Source: Actinoallomurus liliacearum
Lineage (GTDB): Bacteria; Actinomycetota; Actinomycetes; Streptosporangiales; Streptosporangiaceae
DNA: 64,000 nt
Assembly: GCF_039542035.1 (NCBI RefSeq)
Contig: NZ_BAABHJ010000040.1
Span: 806,001-870,000 of the forward strand
Reading direction: 5' to 3'
Below the pieces are notes generated by a model, which worked only from the letters and a program-made list of their open reading frames with translations, made no database searches and had not been told where the DNA came from. Within the stretch, counting starts at the first letter, position 1. Each line of letters begins with the position of its first letter. Below are positions 24,491 through 32,468 of this stretch, piece after piece. Both the position numbers and the translations under genes were made by a program.

Positions 24491-24521
24491 CGGACGCTCG
24501 TACCGACTGAGCTACCTGCCC
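24448..24521 (-). tRNA. tRNA-Phe (GAA)
   Basis: The cloverleaf is complete: acceptor GGGCAGG/CCTGCCC, a D-arm, anticodon stem TCCGC/GCGGA with loop CTGAAAA (anticodon GAA), and T-stem GGCGG/CCGCC with TTCGACC. The discriminator base is A and a full CCA is not encoded (ACCT follows). It is the integration target of the fossil elements to its left and the first of three minus-strand tRNAs in genome coordinates. Confidence 0.97.
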
Positions 24522-24545
24522 GCACGGCGCCGAACGGCGCCTCAG

Positions 24546-24620
24546 CGGTCCTGACGGGATTTGAACCCGCGGCCTCCACCTTGACAGGGTGGCGAGCACT
24601 CCTAGCTGCTCCACAGGACC
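24546..24620 (-). tRNA. tRNA-Asp (GTC)
   Basis: Acceptor GGTCCTG/CAGGACC, anticodon stem CCACC/GGTGG with loop CTGTCAA (anticodon GTC), T-stem GCGGG/CCCGT with TTCAAAT, and discriminator G. CCA is not encoded. It lies 24 bp upstream of tRNA-Phe in the same transcript. Confidence 0.97.
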
Positions 24621-24658
24621 TTGCTGTCTTGCTTTGTAGTACCCCCGGAAGGATACCG

Positions 24659-24731
24659 TGCCCCCAACGGGATTCGAACCCGCGCTGCCGCCTTGAAAGG
24701 GCGGAGTCCTAGGCCGCTAGACGATGGGGAC
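24659..24731 (-). tRNA. tRNA-Glu (TTC)
   Basis: Acceptor GTCCCCA/TGGGGGC, anticodon stem CCGCC/GGCGG with loop CTTTCAA (anticodon TTC), T-stem GCGGG/CCCGT with TTCGAAT, and discriminator A. It is the promoter-proximal member of the Glu-Asp-Phe cluster, an arrangement common in actinobacteria. Confidence 0.97.
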
Positions 24732-24826
24732 TCCGACGACCTTGGCCGCCGTTGCCCTTGGCGCCTGCCGTCGGGGACTCCGTCAGCATAGGGGACAACC
24801 GCCCCAACCACCAAAGTGATTCCCTC

Positions 24827-26389
24827 TCAACGCGGACGGCCCGTCTCGGACGGCCGGCGAGATGAGGGTGAGGGGCTGGGCGTGAGCGGCGTCGCGGACG
24901 GCGTCTGTGCAGGTGGTGGGCTTATCGGGCGGTCCGGTTTGGGCTCCAGGGTGCGTTCGATCTGGGCGGAGGTGAGACCTAGACCACCCAGTTGGATGTC
25001 GTCCCAGCCCTGGAGCCGGTGACTGGCCCGGTTGAAGTACAGGACCGACATCTCGATCGGGGTGGGCTGTTCGTGCTCCAGGCCGCGCATGCCGGCCCCG
25101 CCGGTCGAACCCTGGACGAACAGCCGGCTGCCGCCGGGCAGGAGCCGCGTCGACCGCCGGTGGAGGTGGCCGGACAGGATGAGCGGGGCGGTGCCGTCGA
25201 ACGCCGTGCCCTCGTTCGGGTCGTGGGCGAGGACGATGTCGGGGGTCTTGCCGAGGGCGCGCAGCCGCTGGACGGCGGTCCGCCCGTACGCGAGCATCTG
25301 CGGCCCGTTGACGTCGTCGTCGCGTGTCGTCTTGTCGGGGGTGAACCTCGGGTCCGGGGTGCCGAAGATCTGCAGGCCGCCGACGTCGGCGATCCGGTCG
25401 TCGAGGACGACGGCGTTCTGCTGGCGGCGTACGGCCTTCTCGTTCTCGGTGGAGTCGTGGTTGCCGCGGATGAAGACGTACGGGATCTTGAGCTTGCTGA
25501 TGCTGTTCGCGAACTTGTCCTCGGCCTTGGTCCCGTGGTCGGTCAGGTCGCCGGTGTCGATGACGACCTGGATGTGGAACTGGTTGACGACCTGGCGGAT
25601 GACGTTCCAGGCGACCGGGTTGAGGTGGATGTCCGAGACGTGCAGCACGCGGATGGTGGTGGGGTCCGGCTCGTACGTCGGGAGCGTGGACGTCACGTCG
25701 TACAGGCGGGACATGTTGCCGACGAGCCGGGCCAGTTGCTCCCGGTAGGCCCCGATGCGCGACACGATCGTCTTGGCGTCGCCGACGACCTGCGGGGCGC
25801 TGGCCAGGATGCCGGTGAAGCGGGGCTCGGCGACCGACTCGGGGTTGAACGTCAGGCTGCCGATGAGGCCGATGATGATCAGGCCGTTGAACGCGCTGAC
25901 GGTCGTCCACACCGTACGGCGCCAGTTGCGGAAGATCAGGAATCCGGCGAGGGCGGCGCAGGCGAGGGCGGCGGCGGTCGCCTTGACCGCCATGACGATG
26001 AACGCGTGCCGGACGTCTCCGCCGATCGTGTCGGAGAGGCGGTCGAACGCGGAGGGGTTCTCGATGAGGTCGCGGGCGCGGTTCGGGTTGAGCCTGGTGA
26101 CCTGGGCCTCGATCCGTACGGGGCCGGCGTGGCTGTCCAGGCGAAGGGTGCCGAGCGGCGGGATGTCGATCACGGTGCCGCCGGACGTCGAAGGGTGGAG
26201 GGCGAAGTTCACGTCGGCGGGTCCGACGTCGGTCTGGGCGTGGCCACCGGCCAGGAGGCCGATCCAGCCGGCGACGAGACCGACCGCGATCACCGCCGCG
26301 ACGCGTCCGGTGAGGCGTACCCGGGGTCGCGCGATGAACCGCCGCAGTTCGTTCCATGCTCGGGTCAACACGTTGGTACGTATGCTCAC
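24827..26389 (-). CDS. Membrane-anchored metallophosphoesterase
   Basis: The 520-residue protein has a transmembrane segment at about residues 30-48 and two more near 130-180, then a calcineurin-like phosphoesterase domain (~245-470). The metal-binding motifs are HVSDIHLN, VVIDTGDLTDHG, FIRGNHDS, LAHDP and LSGHLHRR, the full GDxxD/GNHD/GHxH set for a dinuclear metal centre. A Pro/Ser-rich tail ends the protein. It probably hydrolyses phosphoesters at the membrane face; the substrate is unknown. ATG 26389 lies 32 bp from the divergent metallopeptidase gene. Confidence 0.9.
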   Translation of the reverse strand: MSIRTNVLTRAWNELRRFIARPRVRLTGRVAAVIAVGLVAGWIGLLAGGHAQTDVGPADVNFALHPSTSGGTVIDIPPLGTLRLDSHAGPVRIEAQVTRLNPNRARDLIENPSAFDRLSDTIGGDVRHAFIVMAVKATAAALACAALAGFLIFRNWRRTVWTTVSAFNGLIIIGLIGSLTFNPESVAEPRFTGILASAPQVVGDAKTIVSRIGAYREQLARLVGNMSRLYDVTSTLPTYEPDPTTIRVLHVSDIHLNPVAWNVIRQVVNQFHIQVVIDTGDLTDHGTKAEDKFANSISKLKIPYVFIRGNHDSTENEKAVRRQQNAVVLDDRIADVGGLQIFGTPDPRFTPDKTTRDDDVNGPQMLAYGRTAVQRLRALGKTPDIVLAHDPNEGTAFDGTAPLILSGHLHRRSTRLLPGGSRLFVQGSTGGAGMRGLEHEQPTPIEMSVLYFNRASHRLQGWDDIQLGGLGLTSAQIERTLEPKPDRPISPPPAQTPSATPLTPSPSPSSRRPSETGRPR

Positions 26390-26421
26390 GACAGCCAGGA
26401 TCCACGCACAATGGCGGCGTG

Positions 26422-26760
26422 ATGGAGGTAACGCGTGAAGAGTTCGAGGACCTGGTCGCCGAGGCGCTCGACACGATCCCGCCCGACCTGACCGACCTGA
26501 TGAGGAATGTCGTGGTGCTGGTCGAGGACCTCGCGCCGGAGCCGGGACTTCTCGGGCTGTACGAGGGCGTGCCGCTGACCGAACGCGGTGACACGTACGC
26601 GGGCTACCTTCCGGACCGCATCACGCTCTACCGGAGGCCGTTGCAGGCGATCTGCCGTACGCGGGATGACCTGGTGAAAGAGGTACGGACGACGGTGGTG
26701 CACGAGATCGCGCACCACTTCGGGATCGACGATGAGCGATTGCACGAACTCGGCTGGTGA
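26422..26760 (+). CDS. Zincin-like metallopeptidase (DUF1025/MPN domain-type)
   Basis: The 112-residue protein carries VVHEIAHHFGIDDERL, the HExxH zinc motif with a downstream Asp, placing it in the small minimal-zincin family (PF06262). The segment before it, YRRPLQAICRTRDDLVKEV, is the conserved helix of that family. These proteins are widespread in actinobacteria and their physiological substrate is not established. ATG 26422 is chosen because MEVTREEFEDLV is the family-typical beginning. Confidence 0.88.
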   Translation: MEVTREEFEDLVAEALDTIPPDLTDLMRNVVVLVEDLAPEPGLLGLYEGVPLTERGDTYAGYLPDRITLYRRPLQAICRTRDDLVKEVRTTVVHEIAHHFGIDDERLHELGW

Positions 26761-26876
26761 TCCCGATTGCGCACGTTGGGTCACCTGATCTGAACGCAGC
26801 GTGAGATAATGCCGGGCAGACCGACCGGCCGCTTGGCCAGTGCGACCGGACGACGTTCACCGGCAGGGGAGCGCGC

Positions 26877-28142
26877 GTGGGAAGACATCGACGGCCCTTC
26901 GATCGTCAGGTCACCTATCACGAGGTTTTCGGCGTCGGTGAGTTCCGCTCGATCTGGCTGGCTCAGACGCTCTCGTACGTCGGCGACCAGCTCGCCCAGA
27001 TCGCACTCGCGGTGCTCGTCTACAACAACACCCATTCGGCGTTGCGAACCGCCGTCGCGTACGCCCTGACCTACCTTCCGTCGATCATGGGCGGCCCGGT
27101 GCTCTCGGTGCTGGCCGACCTGATCCCGCGCCGCCGCGTCATGATCGTGTGCGACGTCGCCCGTACGGGCATCGTGGCGCTGATGGCACTGCACCACACG
27201 CCTTTCGCGGTGCTGTGCTTCCTGATCTTCTGGACCGTTCTCCTGGGCGCTCCGTTCACCGCCGCGCGGGCCGCGCTCCTTTCGGAGGTGCTGCCCGGCG
27301 ACATGTACGTCGTCGGCTCGGCGATCAACAACATCACCCACCAGTTCACCCAGATGCTGGGCTTCCTGGTCGGCGGGGCGGTCATCTTCGCGGTCGGGGC
27401 GCACCAGGCGCTCGCGGTCGACGCCGCCACGTTCGCGATCTCCGCCGTCATCCTGCTGACCGGCGTACGTGCGCGGCCGGCGCCGCGCCGGGAGAGCCGC
27501 AAGCGCCCGTCGCTGTGGACGATCACGCGGGAGGGCGCGCGGCTGGTGTTCCGGGACCGTACGCTGCGGCCCCTGGTGTGCTTCGCGTGGCTCTGCGGGT
27601 TCTACGTGCTGCCGGAGGGGCTCGCCGCGCCGTACGCGAAGACGTTCGGCGCGGGTCCGGTGTTCGTGGGTCTGCTGATGTCGGCGATGCCCTGCGGCAT
27701 GGTGCTCGGCTCGCTGGCGTACAGCCGGTTCGTTCGTCCCGACGACCGTCTGCGGTTCATGGGCTGGATGGCGATGCTGTCCTGCGCGCCGCTGCTGGGG
27801 ACCGCCCTGCGGCCGCCGCTGTGGGCCGTGATCGTGCTGCTGGCGCTGTCCGGGGTGGGCAGCGCCTACCAGCTGGCGGCGAACGCCGCGTACGTCGCCG
27901 CCGTGCCGCCCGACGGCCGCGGTCAGGCGTTCGGGCTGGCGCAGTCGGGCATCCTGGCCAGCCAGGGCGTCGGCATCCTGATCGGCGGGGCGCTGGCCCA
28001 GGTGCTGGGCCCCGAGCCCGTCGTCGCCCTCGCGGGGATCGCCGGCCTGTCGGCCGCCACGATGCTCGCGATGTCGTGGACACGGATCCGGGGAGAGGTG
28101 ATCGCGTCGAACCAGGAGCGCGCGATGAGCGCCGCCGCCTGA
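26877..28142 (+). CDS. MFS transporter
   Basis: The 421-residue integral membrane protein has about ten to twelve hydrophobic helices, with the inter-helix loop LADLIPRRRVMIVCD matching the MFS GxLaDrxGrrrvl motif between helices 2 and 3. It resembles the MFS_3/enterobactin exporter-like group that pumps out small hydrophobic compounds. GTG 26877 is the likely start, behind GGGGAGCGC. The neighbours give no clue to the substrate. Confidence 0.85.
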   Translation: MGRHRRPFDRQVTYHEVFGVGEFRSIWLAQTLSYVGDQLAQIALAVLVYNNTHSALRTAVAYALTYLPSIMGGPVLSVLADLIPRRRVMIVCDVARTGIVALMALHHTPFAVLCFLIFWTVLLGAPFTAARAALLSEVLPGDMYVVGSAINNITHQFTQMLGFLVGGAVIFAVGAHQALAVDAATFAISAVILLTGVRARPAPRRESRKRPSLWTITREGARLVFRDRTLRPLVCFAWLCGFYVLPEGLAAPYAKTFGAGPVFVGLLMSAMPCGMVLGSLAYSRFVRPDDRLRFMGWMAMLSCAPLLGTALRPPLWAVIVLLALSGVGSAYQLAANAAYVAAVPPDGRGQAFGLAQSGILASQGVGILIGGALAQVLGPEPVVALAGIAGLSAATMLAMSWTRIRGEVIASNQERAMSAAA

Positions 28143-28153
28143 TCCGAGGGCGG

Positions 28154-28429
28154 TCAGACGCCCTTGGTCTGCTTGTTGATCAGGTCCTGGGCGATCGACG
28201 TCTCCTTGCCCTCCTCGGGGATGATCAGCGTGCCGGCGACGTACAGCAGGATGCCGGCGCCGCTGGTCAGGACGGTGAGGACGGCCAGCACGATCCGTAC
28301 GATCGTCGGGTCGACGCCGAAGTAGGCGCCGGCGCCGGAGCAGACTCCGGTGATCATGCGCCCGTCGCGGGTGCGGGTGAGACGGCGCGGGGCGTCGTCG
28401 GGACCGGTGTGGGGGGTGTTCTCGTTCAT
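28154..28429 (-). CDS. PspC domain protein
   Basis: The 91-residue protein has the PspC pattern: RRLTRTRDGRMITGVCSGAG, AYFGVDPTIVRIVLAVLTVL, then LLYVAGTLIIPEE. One or two membrane helices are present. PspC proteins sense or buffer membrane stress and often have a role with LiaFSR-like systems in Gram-positives. ATG 28429 is the natural start (MNENTP). It converges with the MFS gene, 11 bp apart. Confidence 0.9.
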   Translation of the reverse strand: MNENTPHTGPDDAPRRLTRTRDGRMITGVCSGAGAYFGVDPTIVRIVLAVLTVLTSGAGILLYVAGTLIIPEEGKETSIAQDLINKQTKGV

Positions 28430-28589
28430 GTCTCGATCGTGCCCGCAGCGGGGTGCGATCGCCATGGGGGCTTGCCCTGACGCGTCCCTGAGAGCCCCCT
28501 GAGCGCCGGATCGGCGCCTCGACGTACGCTGTGTGCCGGCGGGGCGCCCCTCCGCTCTCTCGGTGTCCGTGAGCCCCCTGGGAGGACCG

Positions 28590-29741
28590 ATGGATCTGCT
28601 GCGGGTCGACGATCAGCTCACCGACGAGGAGCGCCTGGTCCGCGACACGGCCCGGCGGTACGCCGCCGACCGGATCGAGCCGCACGTCGCCGACTGGTTC
28701 GAGGAGGGCGTCTTCCCGGCGGCCGAGCTCGCGCCCGAGCTGGGCGAGCTGGGGTTCCTGGGGATGCACCTGTCGGGGTACGGCTGCCCGGGGGCGGGCG
28801 CGGTCGCGTACGGGGTCGCCTGCCGGGAGCTGGAGGCCGCCGACTCGGGGCTGCGCAGCTTCGTGTCCGTTCAGGGTTCGCTGGCCATGTCGGCGATCCA
28901 CAAGTACGGCTCGGAGGAGCAGAAGCAGGAGTGGCTGCCCCGCATGGCCGCGGGCCGCGCGATCGGCTGCTTCGGCCTGACCGAGCCGGACCACGGCTCC
29001 GACCCGGCGAACATGCGCACCCACGCCAAGCGCGAAGGCTCCGACTGGATCCTCAACGGATCCAAGATGTGGATCACGAACGGCTCGATCGCGGACGTCG
29101 CCGTCGTCTGGGCCCGTACGGACGACGGCGTCCGGGGGTTCCTGGTGCCGCGCGGCACGCCGGGGTTCACGACCCGGGACGTGCACAAGAAGTTGTCGCT
29201 GCGCGCGTCCGTGACCTCGGAGCTGACCCTCGACGACGTACGCCTGCCGGAAGACGCGATGCTGCCCGGCGTCCGGGGGCTCAGGGGCCCGCTCGGCTGC
29301 CTGTCGGAGGCGCGGTACGGCATCATCTGGGGCGCGCTCGGGGCCGGCCGTGCCTGCTACGAGACGGCCGTCGAGTACGCCCGTACGCGTGAGCAGTTCG
29401 GCCGGCCGATCGGCGGGTTCCAGCTCACCCAGGAGAAGCTCGCCTGGATGGAGGTGGCGCTGGGGCAGGCCGGACTGGTCGCCCTGCACATCGGGCGGCT
29501 GAAGGAGGCCGGGACGGTCACGCCGCAGCAGGTGTCGTTCGGCAAGCTCGCCAACGTACGGGCCGCGCTCGACGTCGCCCGCCAGGCCCGCTCGATCCTC
29601 GGCGCGAACGGCGTCACGCTGGAGTACCCGGTGATCCGGCACATGACCAACCTCGAGTCCGTGCTGACGTACGAGGGCACCCAGGAGGTGCACACGCTGG
29701 TGCTCGGTGAGGCGATCACCGGCCTGTCCGCCTACCGCTGA
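28590..29741 (+). CDS. Acyl-CoA dehydrogenase, glutaryl-CoA dehydrogenase type
   Basis: The 383-residue flavoenzyme has the three-part ACAD fold: N-terminal helices, a beta domain with CFGLTEPDHGSDPANM, and C-terminal helices. The catalytic base is the Glu in TYEGTQEVH near the end. The GTQE/H context and the RYGIIWGALGAGRACYETA region match glutaryl-CoA dehydrogenase, which oxidises and decarboxylates glutaryl-CoA to crotonyl-CoA in lysine and tryptophan breakdown. ATG 28590 follows GGGAGGACCG. No lysine catabolic genes lie beside it. Confidence 0.88.
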   Translation: MDLLRVDDQLTDEERLVRDTARRYAADRIEPHVADWFEEGVFPAAELAPELGELGFLGMHLSGYGCPGAGAVAYGVACRELEAADSGLRSFVSVQGSLAMSAIHKYGSEEQKQEWLPRMAAGRAIGCFGLTEPDHGSDPANMRTHAKREGSDWILNGSKMWITNGSIADVAVVWARTDDGVRGFLVPRGTPGFTTRDVHKKLSLRASVTSELTLDDVRLPEDAMLPGVRGLRGPLGCLSEARYGIIWGALGAGRACYETAVEYARTREQFGRPIGGFQLTQEKLAWMEVALGQAGLVALHIGRLKEAGTVTPQQVSFGKLANVRAALDVARQARSILGANGVTLEYPVIRHMTNLESVLTYEGTQEVHTLVLGEAITGLSAYR

Positions 29742-30242
29742 CCGGCCCACCCCCGCTGCCAAGGTCCGGCAAATTGCGGCATATGGCCTGATCAGGGGAA
29801 CGCCGCGCCGGGTTTCACCTGTGCCCGCGCGCGGGAATGTCCAGCTCTGCTGACCATTTCCCCCCGAGGCTTCCGGGCCGCCTGACCGCGTTTCCGCGGG
29901 TGCACGCTTCGGCGTCCGCTCCCATCGGTGGATGACGCGGGCAGGCTTCGGCGACCGGCCTTCGGGCGGCTCGCCGAGGAGCGGCGTGCGCACGGCTTCG
30001 CGGCCGAGCCGTCGCACGCGCTTCCGGGCGGGCTCAGGGCCGCCCGGACCCGTTCGGCGGTCGCACCGGACGGCCCGTCAGAGCGTGACGGCGAGCAGGC
30101 CGACGGCGGCGGTCATGGGAGCTCCTCGTCGGATCATCGGACGGTCACGGCCACCTTGCCATCCCGTCGTCGCGGAGGTCCTCCACCCGCGAGTATTCGG
30201 CGCGCGGGGTGTACGGTGCCTCCGGTACGCTCATGGAGCAGC
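29742..30242. other. 501-bp region before tRNA-Lys
   Basis: No full gene is evident. On the minus strand a GAGGAG lies before an ATG near 30,118 with a 12-codon frame (MTAAVGLLAVTL), either a tiny leader or the broken start of a membrane protein. The bases directly before 30,243 should contain the tRNA-Lys promoter. Confidence 0.35.
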
Positions 30243-30318
30243 GGGGCGTTAGCTCAATTGGCAGAGCTGTGGACTTTTAATCCATAGGTTCTGGGTTCGA
30301 GTCCCAGGCGCCCTACCA
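30243..30318 (+). tRNA. tRNA-Lys (TTT)
   Basis: Acceptor GGGGCGT/GCGCCCT, D-arm GCTC...GAGC, anticodon stem GTGGA/TCCAT with loop CTTTTAA (anticodon TTT), T-stem CTGGG/CCCAG with TTCGAGT, and discriminator A. An encoded CCA occupies 30316-30318, unlike the three tRNAs at 24.5 kb. An integrase fossil follows 95 bp downstream. Confidence 0.97.
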
Positions 30319-30412
30319 GTCCTGACCTGGAGCTTCGCCCACCCGGGCGGAGCTTTGATCTTCCTGGTGAGGCCACGGTATGGCCGTGGTGAGCCGGGTT
30401 CGAGCGCACCTT

Positions 30413-30862
30413 TCATCGGCGGTACGGGTGCTGATGCGGTGGACCCGCTGATTTGACTCTGGTGGTCGGGCGGACGCCGCGTCGGCGTGGGCGTCGTGAC
30501 CCGGGCGCGCAGCGCGCGGCGTTGAGCACGAGCCGGGCGACGCTCTCGGCGTTCTTGCGGGCGACTTCAGGCAGCACCGTGACGTAGGTGTCGGCGGTGA
30601 GCACGATCGAGGAATGCCCCAACTGGTCCTGGACGACTTTGAGGTCGGCGCCGGCCTGCGGGGCGAGGCTGGCCGCGCCGTGGCGCAGGTCGCGCAGGGC
30701 GATCAGATGGTAGACCGCATACAGCCGGTGGTCGGTGATGTAGTGCAGGAACTACGCGGTCTGGGCGGCGGTCCAGATCGCCACGACCGGTCGTTCTCCG
30801 GTCCATCGCCAGTGCCGGATCTGATCCTCGGTCCACACCTTCCGGTTCCTGCGGTCCCTCGG
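30413..30862 (-). pseudogene. Tyrosine integrase with stop and internal deletion, beside tRNA-Lys
   Basis: Read on the minus strand the sequence gives KVWTEDQIRHWRWTGERPVV, IWTAAQTA, a TAG stop, then FLHYITDHRLYAVYHLIALR, directly followed by DLRHGAASLA, QLGHSSIVLTADTYVTVLP and a basic tail. The order of motifs is that of an actinomycete integrase, but the segment between the box I region (LIALRGLRRGE) and DLRHG is gone, an internal loss of roughly 100 or more residues. The catalytic Tyr (DTY) is retained. The position just after tRNA-Lys is that of an att-adjacent int gene. Confidence 0.75.
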
Positions 30863-30953
30863 CGGTCCGCCTACGGGGGCCAGGACTCGCTACTGGGGTC
30901 GCGCCCGGAGGTCCTGGGTATTCCAGGGGGCACGGGAGTAGGGGGTGTCCTGC

Positions 30954-31823
30954 ATGAAGGTCGGTCTCGGCCTGCCCATCAGCGATCTGGCGGTCTTGTT
31001 CGACTGGGCGCGCAGAGCGGATGCCGGTCCGTTCAGTACGCTGGCCCTGTTGGACCGCCTGGTGTACGACAATCCCGAGCCGTTGGTGACGCTTGCCGCG
31101 ATCGCGGGCGCCGTCGACCGGATCCGCGTGCAGACCGAGGTGCTCCTGGCTCCCCTTCGCCCACCCGCGCTGATGGCCAAACAGGTCGCCACCCTCGACC
31201 GCCTGTCCGGCGGCCGCCTCACGCTCGGCATTGGGCTCGGTGCCCGGCGCGACGACTACATAGCCGCCGGAATCGACCCGCATGGCCGCGGGGCGCGCCT
31301 GGACCAGGTCATGAAGGACATGCGCCGGGTATGGCTCGGCGAGCCGTACGGGGAGGGGGCCGGGCCGATCGGCCCGGCGCCCGCACGCCACGGCGGCCCA
31401 GAGGTCCTGTTCGGGGGTTTCAAACCGGCGGCCATCCAGCGCATCGCGCGTTTCGGGGACGGCTTGCTGTGCGCCTCGCCCATCGCTGAGATGGACGGCC
31501 TGTTCCGCGCCGCTGAGCAGGCATGGCGATCTGCCGGCCGTCCCGGCCGCCCCAAACTGGTCGCCCAGCTCAACGCCGCGCTCGGCCCCGACCGAATCCT
31601 CGAGGAGGCGCGCGGTGAGATTCGCCGTTACTACGGTGGGCCGCAGTACATGGAACTGCCGGCGGATTACACCGGCATGGTCGTGCGGAGAATGCTCACC
31701 ACCGCAGGAGAGGTCCGTGACGCCGTCGACCGGCTCACGAACATCGGAGCCGACGAGATCATCTTCTACTGCTGGTCATCGGACCCTGGGCAGGTCGACC
31801 GCTTCTCCGAGACCCTGGCGTAG
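30954..31823 (+). CDS. LLM class flavin-dependent oxidoreductase
   Basis: The 289-residue protein belongs to the luciferase-like monooxygenase family: MKVGLGLPISDLAVLFDWAR, PEPLVTLAAIAGAVDRIRVQ, VATLDRLSGGRLTLGIGLG, and LFGGFKPAAIQRIARFGDG. These enzymes use reduced FMN or F420 to oxidise substrates. The N-terminal part is shorter than usual around residues 20-35 (DAGPFSTLALLDRLV). ATG 30954 is preferred, with GGGGG upstream; a GTG nine bases earlier is possible. Confidence 0.85.
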   Translation: MKVGLGLPISDLAVLFDWARRADAGPFSTLALLDRLVYDNPEPLVTLAAIAGAVDRIRVQTEVLLAPLRPPALMAKQVATLDRLSGGRLTLGIGLGARRDDYIAAGIDPHGRGARLDQVMKDMRRVWLGEPYGEGAGPIGPAPARHGGPEVLFGGFKPAAIQRIARFGDGLLCASPIAEMDGLFRAAEQAWRSAGRPGRPKLVAQLNAALGPDRILEEARGEIRRYYGGPQYMELPADYTGMVVRRMLTTAGEVRDAVDRLTNIGADEIIFYCWSSDPGQVDRFSETLA

Positions 31824-31827
31824 CCGA

Positions 31828-32098
31828 CCCCTATGCGAGGCCGGCGGGCCGCACGCTGAGCGTTCTCAACTCGCGTGCCGTGGAGATCGCACCTCACCGC
31901 GTCAACGCGATCCACCCGGGCGTGGTCGGAGACAGCCCGAGGTGGCGCGAGGTGCCCGACCATCCTCACCTGTCGCGTACCCCCATCGGACGCCTCGTTA
32001 CGACGGCGGAGGTCGTCGACGCCACCGACTTCCTTCTCCGCAACAGCGGTGTCAACGCCCAGGACTTGTTCGTCGACGGCGGACTGCGCGTCACCTGA
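31828..32098 (+). pseudogene. SDR gene, C-terminal third
   Basis: The frame reads TLSVLNSRAVEIAPHRVNAI, HPGVVGDSPRWR, GRLVTTAEVVDATDFLLRNS and DLFVDGGLRVT before the stop at 32096. This is the end of a classical SDR (the NAIHPG motif after the catalytic YxxxK, and the final VDGG). The cofactor-binding half is missing, and the 5' edge abuts the end of the flavin oxidoreductase gene. Confidence 0.65.
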
Positions 32099-32468
32099 TA
32101 CATCGCCCCCTCCGGGCGTGAGTGCCGTCTTGTGCCTGGCCGACCCTGAAGGTGAGGAGATCGTCGAGGCTCGTACCAGGCGGTCGCGCGCCATCATGGT
32201 GAGTCGGCAGGAAACGAAGGTTCCGCCCGGGGTGGTCGGCACGGCCAGCACAGCGGCGAGCCCACGACGCGCCGCGACCACCATGCGGTCACCTCGTCCT
32301 GGACATCTCTCACGTTGAGACGGCTCGCCGTGGCCATCACCCACCCGCACCCGTTTTGCGCGGATCGATGGAGAAGATCTCCTGTCGGGAGGTTTACGCG
32401 GAGCGATGCCGGCGGGAGCATTTACTTACCACCAGGACTGTTTCAGGGAGCGTTTCTGGGGGTCAGAT
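32099..32468. other. 370-bp region before the peroxidase gene
   Basis: No recognisable gene or strong hairpin. The last ~100 bases should contain the promoter of the Dyp peroxidase. Confidence 0.3.

Noticed and set aside
26781..30017. A 1078-codon open frame on the minus strand
   Set aside because: It runs antisense through the MFS, PspC and acyl-CoA dehydrogenase genes, has Arg/Gly/Pro-dominated composition and no domain; it is a shadow caused by high GC.
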